DNA of 64,000 bases from an uncultured Clostridia bacterium (GTDB taxonomy: Bacteria > Bacillota > Clostridia > Lachnospirales > CAG-274): positions 1-64,000 of the forward strand of contig CANPXH010000007.1 of the NCBI GenBank assembly GCA_947585865.1, read 5' to 3'. The translations under genes were made by a program, and so were the position numbers. Below the pieces are notes generated by a model. It searched no databases. It was not told where the DNA came from and saw nothing but the letters and a program-made list of their open reading frames with translations. The stretch's first letter is position 1, and every line of letters starts with the position of its first letter. Shown piece after piece: positions 43,118 to 53,139 of the stretch.

Positions 43118-45001
43118 ATGTGTGGCTTTTGCGGATTTACGGGAAATATTGAAAACAGAGAAGAGATCATAAAGAATATGATGGACAAAATAGTCCACAG
43201 AGGGCCCGACAGCGGCGGTATGCACAGCGAGGACAAGTTTACATTCGGTTTCAGACGACTCAGTATAATAGGTCTTGAAGACGGATCTCAGCCTATATAC
43301 AATGAGGACAAGTCAGTTGTCATTGTGTTCAACGGCGAGATATACAATTATAAGGAGCTTAAGGAAGGACTTACAGAAAGAGGACACGTTTTCTCAACCC
43401 ATGCGGATACCGAGGTCATAGTGCATCTTTATGAAGAGAAGGGAACAGATCTTCTCAACGATCTGAGAGGTATGTTTGCCTTTACCATATATGACAAAAA
43501 TAAGGATATGCTTTTCGGCGCAAGAGATTTCTTCGGCATTAAGCCCTATTACTACAGCGAAATAGACGGCGAGCTTCTTTTTGGTTCTGAAATAAAGAGC
43601 TTTTTGCCATATCCCAAATTCAAAAAAGAGGTAAATACCGTTGCTCTTGAAAATTATCTTACATTCCAATATTCCGTACTTGACGAAACATTTTTCAAGG
43701 GCGTGTATAAATTAAAGCCCGGACATTATATTACATTCAAAGACGGTGTGCTCAATATAGAGAGATACTTCCAGCCTAAATTCGAGCCTGAAAAGGACAT
43801 TGTTGCAGACAGCAAAAACGGCATAAAGCTCCAGGATGCCATAAAGAAGGTGGAGGATGTGCTTCTTGATTCCGTAGGTATGCACACGGTAGTCAGTGAT
43901 GTTGAGGTTGGTTCGTTTCTTTCAAGCGGCGTGGATTCCAGCTTTGTTGCGGCTACGTTCCGCCGTGGTATGGACAAGACTCATGCCAAGACCTTCACCG
44001 TAGGCTTTGACTATGAGAAATACAATGAAATAGGCTATGCACAGGCTCTTTCAAAGCATGTGGGGATAGAGAGCAATTCAAAAATAATATCTACGGATGA
44101 ATACTGGGAAAGCCTGCCAAAGGTACAATATCATATGGACGAGCCCTTGGCGGATCCTTCTGCGGTAGCTCTTTATTTTGTAAGCAAGCTTGCAAGGGAA
44201 AAGGTAAAAGTAGCGCTTTCGGGAGAAGGAGCAGATGAATTTTTCGGCGGCTACAATATATATGAAGAACCCATGGCTCTTGCACCCATGCACATATTTC
44301 CCAAGTCCGTAAGAAAATTTATAGCAAAGGCAGCTTCTCTTATTCCCTTTAACTTCAAGGGCAAAAATTATTTCAGAAGAGCCGCTCTTGACATAGAAGA
44401 ACGTTTTTACGGCAACGGCAATCAGATGTTCAGCAAGGAAGAAAGGGAAGCCATACTTAAAGCTCCCAGCGGCAAATACGATCATACAGAGATAACAAAG
44501 CCGTATTACGACTTTTGCCAAGGTCTTGACGATGTTACCAAAATGCAGTTTATAGACCTTAATCTTTGGATGGTGGGAGATATACTTCTTAAGGCGGACA
44601 AAATGAGTATGGCAAATTCTCTTGAGGTAAGAGTGCCCTTCCTGGACAAGGAGGTATTCGAGGTGGCAAGGCATTTGCCTTCCGACTACAGGGTGAACAG
44701 ACGTGCCACAAAGTATGCCTTCAGAATGGCAAGCAAAAAATATTTGCCTGAGAATGTGGCAAGCAAGAAAAAGCTTGGCTTCCCCGTGCCTACGAGAGTA
44801 TGGCTCAAGGAGGACAAGTATTATAATATTATAAAAGAGGCTTTCACCGGCCCTACAGCGGAGAAATATTTTAATACAGACAAGATAATGGAATATCTTG
44901 ACGGACACAAGGCCGGCAAGGGCGACTACAGCCGTAAGATATGGACAGTATATATGTTCCTTGTGTGGCATAAGGAATTTTTTGAAAAGGAGGCGGTATA
45001 A
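43118..45001 (+). CDS. asnB: Asparagine synthase (glutamine-hydrolysing)
   Basis: MCGFCGF N-terminal Cys, RGPDSGG, FLSSGVDSSFVAA; start 43118 required for Cys2. Confidence 0.95.
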   Translation: MCGFCGFTGNIENREEIIKNMMDKIVHRGPDSGGMHSEDKFTFGFRRLSIIGLEDGSQPIYNEDKSVVIVFNGEIYNYKELKEGLTERGHVFSTHADTEVIVHLYEEKGTDLLNDLRGMFAFTIYDKNKDMLFGARDFFGIKPYYYSEIDGELLFGSEIKSFLPYPKFKKEVNTVALENYLTFQYSVLDETFFKGVYKLKPGHYITFKDGVLNIERYFQPKFEPEKDIVADSKNGIKLQDAIKKVEDVLLDSVGMHTVVSDVEVGSFLSSGVDSSFVAATFRRGMDKTHAKTFTVGFDYEKYNEIGYAQALSKHVGIESNSKIISTDEYWESLPKVQYHMDEPLADPSAVALYFVSKLAREKVKVALSGEGADEFFGGYNIYEEPMALAPMHIFPKSVRKFIAKAASLIPFNFKGKNYFRRAALDIEERFYGNGNQMFSKEEREAILKAPSGKYDHTEITKPYYDFCQGLDDVTKMQFIDLNLWMVGDILLKADKMSMANSLEVRVPFLDKEVFEVARHLPSDYRVNRRATKYAFRMASKKYLPENVASKKKLGFPVPTRVWLKEDKYYNIIKEAFTGPTAEKYFNTDKIMEYLDGHKAGKGDYSRKIWTVYMFLVWHKEFFEKEAV

Positions 45002-45408
45002 TGGATTGTATTTTCTGTAAAATAGCAAATGGAGACATTCCATCCACAACGGTTTATGAAGATGACGATTTTAGAGTGATAATGGATATAAACCCTGCAA
45101 ATCTTGGACATTGTCTCATACTTCCCAAGACTCATGCGGCAAATATATACGATATCAGCGAAGAGCTTACGGGCAAGGCATTTACGCTTGCCAAGAAGAT
45201 AGCCAAGGCAGTGCAGAAGTCAACGGACTGTGACGGAGTCAACATACTTCAAAACAACGGAGAAGCTGCAGGGCAGACTGTTTTTCATTTTCATATTCAT
45301 GTCATACCAAGGCTCAAAGATGACGATGTTAAAATGAGCTTCGGTTCATTTAAGACAGACAGCGAAAGCATCGCCGCTATTGGCGAGAAAATAAAGAACA
45401 GTTTATAA
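45001..45408 (+). CDS. HIT family protein
   Basis: CIFCKIANGDIPSTTVYEDD, HFHIHVIPR. Confidence 0.95.
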   Translation: MDCIFCKIANGDIPSTTVYEDDDFRVIMDINPANLGHCLILPKTHAANIYDISEELTGKAFTLAKKIAKAVQKSTDCDGVNILQNNGEAAGQTVFHFHIHVIPRLKDDDVKMSFGSFKTDSESIAAIGEKIKNSL

Positions 45409-45423
45409 GAAAGGGTGTAAAGA

Positions 45424-47324
45424 ATGAAAAAAGCATTGGCGGCAATACTGGCGGCAGCTATAGTATTTTCCGCTGTTCCCGTATTTGCTCTTGATACAAC
45501 TGTTCAAGCGATCCTATTGAAATAGGCGAAGAGACCACAACGGAGGAAACAACGGAGACGACTACCGAGGTCAATACCGAGGAGACCACTCAGGCAGTGA
45601 CAGAGAAGCCAGCCGAGGCTAAAACGGAGAAGCCTACCGAGGCTAAGACCGAAGAGACCACTCAGGCAGTAACGGAAAAACCAACCGAAGCTACCACAAA
45701 GACTCCCGCTGCACAAAAGCCTGCGGGAGATACCGATCCCATAAAGGAAGGCCATCCTCATGAGGTAAACATTCATATAAATGCCACAACAGACGGTAAA
45801 TACGGCACAAATGACAGTGATTATATATATGCCTCCGACTATATAGACATAGATCCAAGGGATCTTGACTGGAGCTCAGACAATGAAAAGGTGGCAGCCG
45901 TGGACAGCAGAGGACGCATCAGCACATTAAGAGCAGGCCATGCGGTAGTTACAGGCAGCGGTACCGTAAAGTATATGTTCCACATAACCGTAAAAGAAAT
46001 AGCTACGGAGGACAAGGACATCACTCTTTACGAAGATGAAAAGATCGATCTGAGCAAATATGTCAAGAAGGGCAATATCGACTATTACGACTGGAGCTCA
46101 GACGACCGCAGCATCGTTACGGTAGACGATGAGGGCAACGCACGCTCAAAGGATAAAGACGGTCACGCCGTTATCACCGCAGACAATGAAAAGGAGCACG
46201 AAATATACAAATTTTATATAAGGGTAAGAAAAACAGCCAACGATCACCCGGTAGACCACAATTTCATAGAAGAAGATATGCCCTTGTATATGAGCGGCGG
46301 TGACAGCGCAGATGTTTCAATCTTCTTAGACAAGGCGGCAGACAGCTATAAGTGGTATTCAGACAATACATCTGTGGCAAGAGTCGACGGTGACAACGGT
46401 GTTATCACCGCAAGGAATGAAGGCACGACCACAGTTCATGCTCATGGTACGTTATACGATTATTGCTTTAAGGTAATGGTCGATGACAATTACTCCATAG
46501 ACAGCAGAGAAATGAATATAGAAGAGGTATTTGACTACGGCAAGTATATCGACGGCAAAATAAACGATGCCGAAGCCTATTCCTTCAAGGGTCATATATT
46601 GGATGTATACAACGGAAAGATAGAAGCAAGGACAAAGGGCGCAGGCTATGTGATATTCAAGAGCGCCCATGATGAGGTACATCAGCTTCTTGTCAATGTC
46701 AAAGAGGATCATACAAGACACAGCACAGAGACTGCTACAGAGGCTGTAACGGAAAAAACTACCGTGGATATAAACTTTACCGATATATCACACAGACCAT
46801 GGGCAGGCCCTGCTATTAAGAATATGGCGGCATCGGGCTTTATATCAGGCAGAGGAAACGGTATATTCGCTCCCGATGACGGCTGTACAAAAGCTGATTT
46901 TACCATTGTTTTGGTAAGGATGCTGGGTCTTGATTCTATGGCGCCGAGCGGAAATTATGCAGATGTTTTGCCAAACGCTTATTATTACAACTATGTGTCT
47001 ATAGCAAGAAACAACGGCCTTACGGTAGGTGTTGACGGCGATAGCTTCCATCCGGCTCAAAATATTACAAGAGAAGAAATAATGGCTATGGTATACAACG
47101 GCCTTGCACTCAAGGGTGTCGATATGAATATAAAGCAGTCTGTATTGAGCAGCTATTCCGACGGCTCACTCATAAGCCCGCAGTACCGTGACGCTGTGTC
47201 AGCACTCCTTAATATGGGTGCCGTACAGGGTACGTCTGCCACTACAATAGACCCCAAGAGTTCCGTTACAAGAGCTCAGATGGCAGTGCTTCTCAATAAT
47301 ATTTATACAACTGTTTTAAAATAA
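45424..47324 (+). pseudogene. S-layer homology domain surface protein, frameshifted after signal peptide
   Basis: Signal peptide MKKALAAILAAAIVFSAVPVFA (frame 1) ends at TAG 45523; remainder SSDPIEIGEETTTEETTE...SLH repeats is open in another frame from 45495. Confidence 0.75.
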
Positions 47325-47555
47325 ACCTTTGTTTCATCTGTTTCCCGATTTTGCAAAGGTCGGTTTGCAAAGCTGTTTTTACGATATTCATAACGCTGTG
47401 ATTATATGATGATACACGTTGGCATTATAAAAAACGATCGTATACGAAACATCAGAATACAACAATTCTGCTAAATATTTTCAGATTAAAAAACTCCTTA
47501 TATGACAAAATAATATTGTAACATGGTTACTAATATAAATAAGGAGGAAAATAAA

Positions 47556-47825
47556 ATGTCATCTAGTTCAAGCAGCAATAAGGTAAACATTCCTGAAGCA
47601 AGAGAAGCGATGGACAAGTTCAAGTATGAGGTCGCAAGCGAGATCGGCGTACCTTTAAAGAAGGGCTATAACGGCGACTTAACATCTGCTCAGAACGGCT
47701 ATGTAGGCGGTTATATGGTCAATAACGTGTTAACGAGACGGAGCAAGGAATTTCAAAGAACTACAGGGTGCGTAAACGGCGAAGTTTATTCTGTAAATTA
47801 CATATGTAATGTAGTGTTTGTATAA
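47556..47825 (+). CDS. Alpha/beta-type small acid-soluble spore protein with aberrant C-terminus
   Basis: NIPEAREAMDKFKYEVASEIGVPLKKGYNGDLTSAQNGYVGGYMV is SASP-like; tail NNVLTRRSKEFQ... is encoded by the 99-bp repeat. Confidence 0.8.
   Translation: MSSSSSSNKVNIPEAREAMDKFKYEVASEIGVPLKKGYNGDLTSAQNGYVGGYMVNNVLTRRSKEFQRTTGCVNGEVYSVNYICNVVFV
47721..47819. repeat. 99-bp direct repeat, left copy
   Basis: 98/99 identity to 52821-52919 (difference at 47757/52857); contains palindrome attacatatgtaat. Confidence 0.95.
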
Positions 47826-47899
47826 CACAAATTAAAAGACGTATTGGTTACTGATATTTTGATATATATCTATGAAGATAAAAGGCTATTCCAAATACC

Positions 47900-47930
47900 A
47901 AAAGCGGCATTGGGGATAGCCTTTTTGCCT
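47900..47930 (+). terminator. Rho-independent terminator-like hairpin
   Basis: aaggctattcc...ggatagccttttt (stem arms around 47881-47928). Confidence 0.6.
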
Positions 47931-48029
47931 AAATATAATATGTTGCTAAAGTATTATATTGAGCTTTAGACTCAAATATGTTATACTATCATAAGGGTTC
48001 TTAATTTTACGAGGAAGAAGGTGATAATT

Positions 48030-49068
48030 GTGGATATGTATATTATGAGTGGAAATAAAATTGTTGCGGAATATATAGGGAATTCTTTCAAAATCATAGA
48101 TAAAAAAACTTTGTCCGCTGTATCTTCTGAACACAGGAAATGTAGAGCATTGGCTTGAAATACATGCCATAGATTATCACCGAGCAAATTCAAGGCTTCT
48201 TAAAAAGACATTGAGACTTAAGGAACGTGATGACATAAGCACAGTTATGAGCGTAAATGTCGTTACGATAACGGATAATTATTGGGTAAAGCCTGTTGAA
48301 AGTCATTTGACATACAATGATGTGCGTTTTGACAATGACTATTTTTCAAACCTTGCACTTAAGGGAAACTACGGCAGCTTTAACAAGGCTATGAACAGTA
48401 AGCAAAGCAAGACCCCAGAGCTTACAAATACAGGCAGCTTTGAAAAGTGTTGGAAACTTAAAAACGGTGAGTGGTGGATGTACAAAAAGGCAGACCATAA
48501 CCGGCAGTTTACGGAGATATTTATAAGTCGCCTTGGCTTAAGGCTCGATATGAATATGGCAGTGTATGAAAGAGGAGAAAAATGTGTAAAAACAAAGGAT
48601 TTTACAAATAATGACAAAGTGAATTTTGAGCCTGCATACAGCTTTATGAACGATAACGAGGACTATATAGATGTGTATGAAGGTCTTAAAAAAATTGCAC
48701 CCCATACAATACCCGATTATATCAAAATGATATTTATGGACACTATTATGGCAAACCCCGACAGGCATACCTTTAACTTTGGTTTTCTGAGAAATATCAA
48801 GACCGGCTCTGTTATTGGACTTGCACCTAACTTTGATAATAATATGGCTCTTATAGCAAACGGTTATCCTGCAAATACACAGAGAAAAAACGATGCTTTT
48901 GTAAGGATATTTAATGAGTTTATGGAATATGATACTTCCCTTAAAAAATATATTCCTGTTCTTACCGAAAATGACGTAAAGGATACTATATTAGATATTA
49001 ATATGAAGGTCAGAACAAATGCTATTGTTGAATTTGTTTTGAATGGATATAAGCAGATTGATAAATAG
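48030..49068 (+). pseudogene. HipA-like kinase-fold protein, frameshifted at A7 tract
   Basis: GTG start with gaggaagaaggtg RBS; frame lost at A7 (48102-48108); downstream ORF KLKNGEWWMYKKADHNRQFTEIFISRLG...FMDTIMANPDRHTFNFGFLRN...PNFDNNMALI is HipA-C-like. Confidence 0.7.
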
Positions 49069-49417
49069 CATATATTTCAGACCTTGGCATTTATATGTGT
49101 AAATGAAAATCCTATATATCTGTAAAAATGAGAATAAACATAAATGGAAGTATTATTATAACAATTAAAGCTTTAAAGTAGCACAATTACCGAAATCTGA
49201 TTATATTATAGATGGCATTTGAAAAGTTGACGATATTAGATGGTATTTTATTTTTTCAAAATCTTCACCTTATATCTGATATCCTATTTTCAAAAAATAT
49301 TACTAATTATTTCTATCTTAACAATATAATAATATTAATAATTAAAAAAACTCTTGAAATAGTTTTATTTTTAGGTTAAAATATATATGATAGTTTCTTA
49401 GTATTAAAAGGAGTTAA

Positions 49418-49822
49418 ATGGTTATGAATGATCCTAAAATATTATTTGTAAAACAATTTTTGGCAATATTATCCAATAATAATCTAAATACTATACCTAT
49501 AAATAATAATTTATTTAAAATGGGCGTAGATAATATGTCAAGATATTTTAGAGAAAATAAAGCTAGTTTTGGACCATATGCAGATAAAATAGAGTTGCTT
49601 TTCCTCAAATATAATACTAAAGGGGATTATGCGCAGTTTTCTAAAGCAATTGAAGGGTTTAATGGTCGAATTGTAGCTTTAGAAAATCCACGATACATTA
49701 AAGCTTACATTAAATTGGAAAAGCCGTATATGAAAGAATTAATAAATAACAAGGAATTAGAAATAGAGCCAAATGTTATGTCAAATATAGTAAATTGTTT
49801 TATAAATGGTGCTTACATTTAA
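49418..49822 (+). CDS. Hypothetical small protein, first gene of HD/PRTase-like operon
   Basis: 134 aa; aaaaggag RBS; 26 bp upstream of HD gene. Confidence 0.65.
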   Translation: MVMNDPKILFVKQFLAILSNNNLNTIPINNNLFKMGVDNMSRYFRENKASFGPYADKIELLFLKYNTKGDYAQFSKAIEGFNGRIVALENPRYIKAYIKLEKPYMKELINNKELEIEPNVMSNIVNCFINGAYI

Positions 49823-49848
49823 ATTGCATATTAACAGGAGATATAATA

Positions 49849-51060
49849 ATGTCATTTTGTAGTTTATTTAATACAGACGATTTTAAATATGTATTTGCCG
49901 AAATTGAAAATTTTACTTATAAAAAGTTAAAGAATTATAATGACTACTTAGAAACTATTAATCTAAGTAAAAGAAATAAGGAAATATTTGATGCTGTATG
50001 GGGAAATATTGAATTTTCAGCAGGAGAAATATATATACTTGATTCTCCTCTACTTCAAAGATTGAGAAAAATTAAGCAATTAGGTTTAGCATCTTTTGTA
50101 TATTGTGGCAGTGACTACTCCAGATTTTATCATACCATAGGAGTAGTTTTTTTAGCGGATAGAATGGCTGAAGCATTAAATAAATGTGATATGAGTATAG
50201 AAATAAATAAACCATATTTTAAATCTGTTGTTAGATTGGCGGCAATTTTCCATGACATAGGGCATATGTTTCTCAGTCACGTTTCAGAACATTATTTTGG
50301 CAAGAGTCCATTATATCCTCGTAATGAAACTATAAGCAATATGCTTGAGACATTTGAAAAACATGCATGTAAAAGAGTTGCTTTGCATGAGCTTTTAGGC
50401 TGTATGATGGTTAATACCTCTGAAGTAAAACGTTTGATTATGATTGTCAAAAACAGAATTAATGCAATTCCTCTAAATGATAATAATGACATAGATACAT
50501 TAATAGAATACATCTCAGGATTAATAGTAGGTGTACCTGTGGACAGAACCATGCTTCCATATAGTAACATTATAAACGGTCCTATTGATGCAGATAAATG
50601 CGATTATTTATCTAGAGATTCCCATGTAACGCGCGTACCGGTTGCTGTAGATATTTCCAGATTAACACAGAAATTAAGCGTAGTACCCACTAAGGATATT
50701 AATATGTCTAGTTTATGGCACACCGAATCTGATTCTAATATACCATATTATGAATTAGCTATGTCTGATTCAGCTGAAAAAGCTTTATTTCAGTTGTGTA
50801 TTGCTAGAACTATTATGTTTGATAGTGTATATTATCATCACAAAGTACTTACAGCAGAAACAGAATTAAGGGAATTGTTAAATCAGTTGTCTAATATGGA
50901 AGAACCTATATTTACTTCCTTTAATGAAATACTTGAGTATGCTGATGATGATTTTAATAAATATTTTTTTGAAAAAATACAAAAATCTCGAAATGACAAA
51001 GATAAAAAAACTATTTCAGAAGTGCAAAAAAATTCGAAAAATTATATGAACGTAATCTAG
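49849..51060 (+). CDS. SAMHD1/dGTPase-like HD-domain phosphohydrolase
   Basis: LDSPLLQRLRKIKQLGLASFVYCGSDYSRFYHTIGV, AAIFHDIGHMFLSHVSEH, GPIDADKCDYLSRDS; ATG 49849 with aggag RBS. Confidence 0.85.
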   Translation: MSFCSLFNTDDFKYVFAEIENFTYKKLKNYNDYLETINLSKRNKEIFDAVWGNIEFSAGEIYILDSPLLQRLRKIKQLGLASFVYCGSDYSRFYHTIGVVFLADRMAEALNKCDMSIEINKPYFKSVVRLAAIFHDIGHMFLSHVSEHYFGKSPLYPRNETISNMLETFEKHACKRVALHELLGCMMVNTSEVKRLIMIVKNRINAIPLNDNNDIDTLIEYISGLIVGVPVDRTMLPYSNIINGPIDADKCDYLSRDSHVTRVPVAVDISRLTQKLSVVPTKDINMSSLWHTESDSNIPYYELAMSDSAEKALFQLCIARTIMFDSVYYHHKVLTAETELRELLNQLSNMEEPIFTSFNEILEYADDDFNKYFFEKIQKSRNDKDKKTISEVQKNSKNYMNVI

Positions 51061-51080
51061 CAAAAAGGATTATTTGTATT

Positions 51081-52556
51081 ATGCCCGACTTCCTTGAGGG
51101 AACTCAAAGCAATAAAGAAAAATTATTTGATGATATATTAACCTCCTTAAATTCTAAGCAAGAAAAAAATTTACAGAATAATATTATTGAACAATATAAA
51201 CAAATATGTGATATATTGGACAAAACTGATTTTATTGATGATGATTGTTCTGTTTTCATTATACAATCTCCAACAAATGTATATGGACACAGTAATATTC
51301 AAGTGCCAATAAATTTATATAATGGAAACAAAAGAGAATTTAGAGGATATGAGCTCGTTAACAGTCGAGATATTAGTAGTTCTGCTTCATATATTGTTGC
51401 AAATTCAAGAGATAATCTTATTGTTTTTATGGCTACAGAAAAAGTGCTTTATCAAACGTATCATATAAAATTAAAAGCTGAAAGCAGTGCTTGTGGAAAG
51501 TTTGATATAAAATTAGAAAGAGAATATTATGATAAACTAATAAATGCTGGTTATTATAACGATACACCAGATTTAATAAAAAAATCTATTCTTCGTAACT
51601 ATATTTCGGACAATAAAATTAAAAATATTAAAGATAAGTTTTCTTCATATGAAGGACCAAATGGTTATAAAATAAATGAGGAAGAAATTTCTTATTTTTT
51701 TAAACAAATTCTTTGTTTATGCGAAACTGCAACAAAAGCCCGTATAATTATGAATGGAATATATGAAATGTTAATTAAGGCAAATTTTATTAATAGATTT
51801 TTCTTTTCACAAAGTTTTTCGAGCTTTTTGGAAACCAATGGACTTTCTTCTCATAAACTTACAGTAGTTCCATTAGGTGGTTCAAAAGACAGCGCAAAAC
51901 ATTTAATGTATTATTTCAATGATGTTAATCAAAATAACCTAGAAATAAAAGAAAGCTTAAAAGAAGCCCTTGAAGAAGATAATAACAATATTTTAGTTTT
52001 TTACGACGATGGTTCATACTCTGGAAAGCAAATGATATCTATAATGCAAGAATATATGGACATACCAATTGAAAAGCGGTCTACTCACGAACATCATGTA
52101 AAACCTTTAGATGAAGAGCTTAAAGACAAATTGAAGGAAAAAACAATCATTTTTTATTTTCTTTTGTTTAATTCAGAGAATCTGGAAAGTACAAAAAAAC
52201 AATTAGAAGAAATTGGCTTAAAAAATATAAGGTTTGCGTTTTCACAAAATATGGATAAAAAAATATTTGAGGATGATATATTATTTACCGATGAAGACCA
52301 AAAAACAATGGTAAAAGATTTTTTAAGTGAAATCGGATATGCTGTATTAAAATCATCAAAATGTAAAAATGGCACATATAGTAAAGGTTGGGATGAGGAA
52401 AGGATTTGCCTTTCGGCTTTAGGATATAATGATTCACAGCAGATGGTATTCCTGCAAGCAAGTGTTCCCACATATACTATTACGGCATTTTGGCAAGAAG
52501 GAATTTATAATAGTTTAAAATGGAAGCCATTATTTCATCGAACTAAAAAAAAATAA
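51081..52556 (+). CDS. Phosphoribosyltransferase-like protein (possible PRTase-CE-type)
   Basis: 491 aa; NILVFYDDGSYSGKQMISIMQEY resembles the PRPP-binding loop (hhhhDDxxxTGxT) preceded by LTVVPLGGSKDS. Confidence 0.6.
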   Translation: MPDFLEGTQSNKEKLFDDILTSLNSKQEKNLQNNIIEQYKQICDILDKTDFIDDDCSVFIIQSPTNVYGHSNIQVPINLYNGNKREFRGYELVNSRDISSSASYIVANSRDNLIVFMATEKVLYQTYHIKLKAESSACGKFDIKLEREYYDKLINAGYYNDTPDLIKKSILRNYISDNKIKNIKDKFSSYEGPNGYKINEEEISYFFKQILCLCETATKARIIMNGIYEMLIKANFINRFFFSQSFSSFLETNGLSSHKLTVVPLGGSKDSAKHLMYYFNDVNQNNLEIKESLKEALEEDNNNILVFYDDGSYSGKQMISIMQEYMDIPIEKRSTHEHHVKPLDEELKDKLKEKTIIFYFLLFNSENLESTKKQLEEIGLKNIRFAFSQNMDKKIFEDDILFTDEDQKTMVKDFLSEIGYAVLKSSKCKNGTYSKGWDEERICLSALGYNDSQQMVFLQASVPTYTITAFWQEGIYNSLKWKPLFHRTKKK

Positions 52557-52685
52557 ATTTAATTTTTCAAAATAAAAAGATATGCAAAAGCAGAGTTTTT
52601 TATGTATGTATCCAATATTCAAAGTTCATCCTAAAGATTTTAAAACGACAAGGAGAAAAAGAAATGAAAGTCTTACAGGATAGGA

Positions 52686-52813
52686 ATTAAAATAAATAAT
52701 GTCAGTGATTTTCAAAAATACTTTAGGCAGCAGAGACTTGGTGAGTATTTTGGTTATTCCAAGTATAAGTACAATTACAGAAATAAAGATACAAACAACA
52801 GTTACAATGGATA
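52686..52813 (+). pseudogene. Gene 3' remnant immediately upstream of right 99-bp repeat
   Basis: Open reading IKINNVSDFQKYFRQQRLGEYFGYSKYKYNYRNKDTNNSYNG* without start. Confidence 0.35.
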
Positions 52814-52820
52814 AAGTAAA

Positions 52821-52919
52821 AATAACGTGTTAACGAGACGGAGCAAGGAATTTCAACGAACTACAGGGTGCGTAAACGGCGAAGTTTATTCTGTAAATTA
52901 CATATGTAATGTAGTGTTT
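52821..52919. repeat. 99-bp direct repeat, right copy
   Basis: aataacgtgttaacgagacggagcaaggaatttcaacgaactacagggtgcg... Confidence 0.95.
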
Positions 52920-53139
52920 ATGCAGTATGCACAGGAAATGTAACAGACATATTTGTCACTGATATTTGATTATATATCTATAAATTTGGGGAGCAATTAT
53001 ATCAAAATTGCTCCTTTAAATTTTGGAATTATAAGTCGGAAAATATATTATTTTGAAAGTTTTAGAATTATAAGTCTAAAACTATTGACTTTTTTTAACT
53101 CTTAGATTATAATGAAATAAAAATTTCGTGAGGTGTATT

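Noticed and set aside
45597-47324. SLH protein starting at GTG 45597
   Set aside because: No RBS there; a signal peptide lies 170 bp upstream in another frame, so a frameshifted gene is the better explanation.
47721-52919. 99-bp repeats as group II intron or IS ends
   Set aside because: No domain V motif, reverse transcriptase or transposase between them and no terminal inverted repeats.
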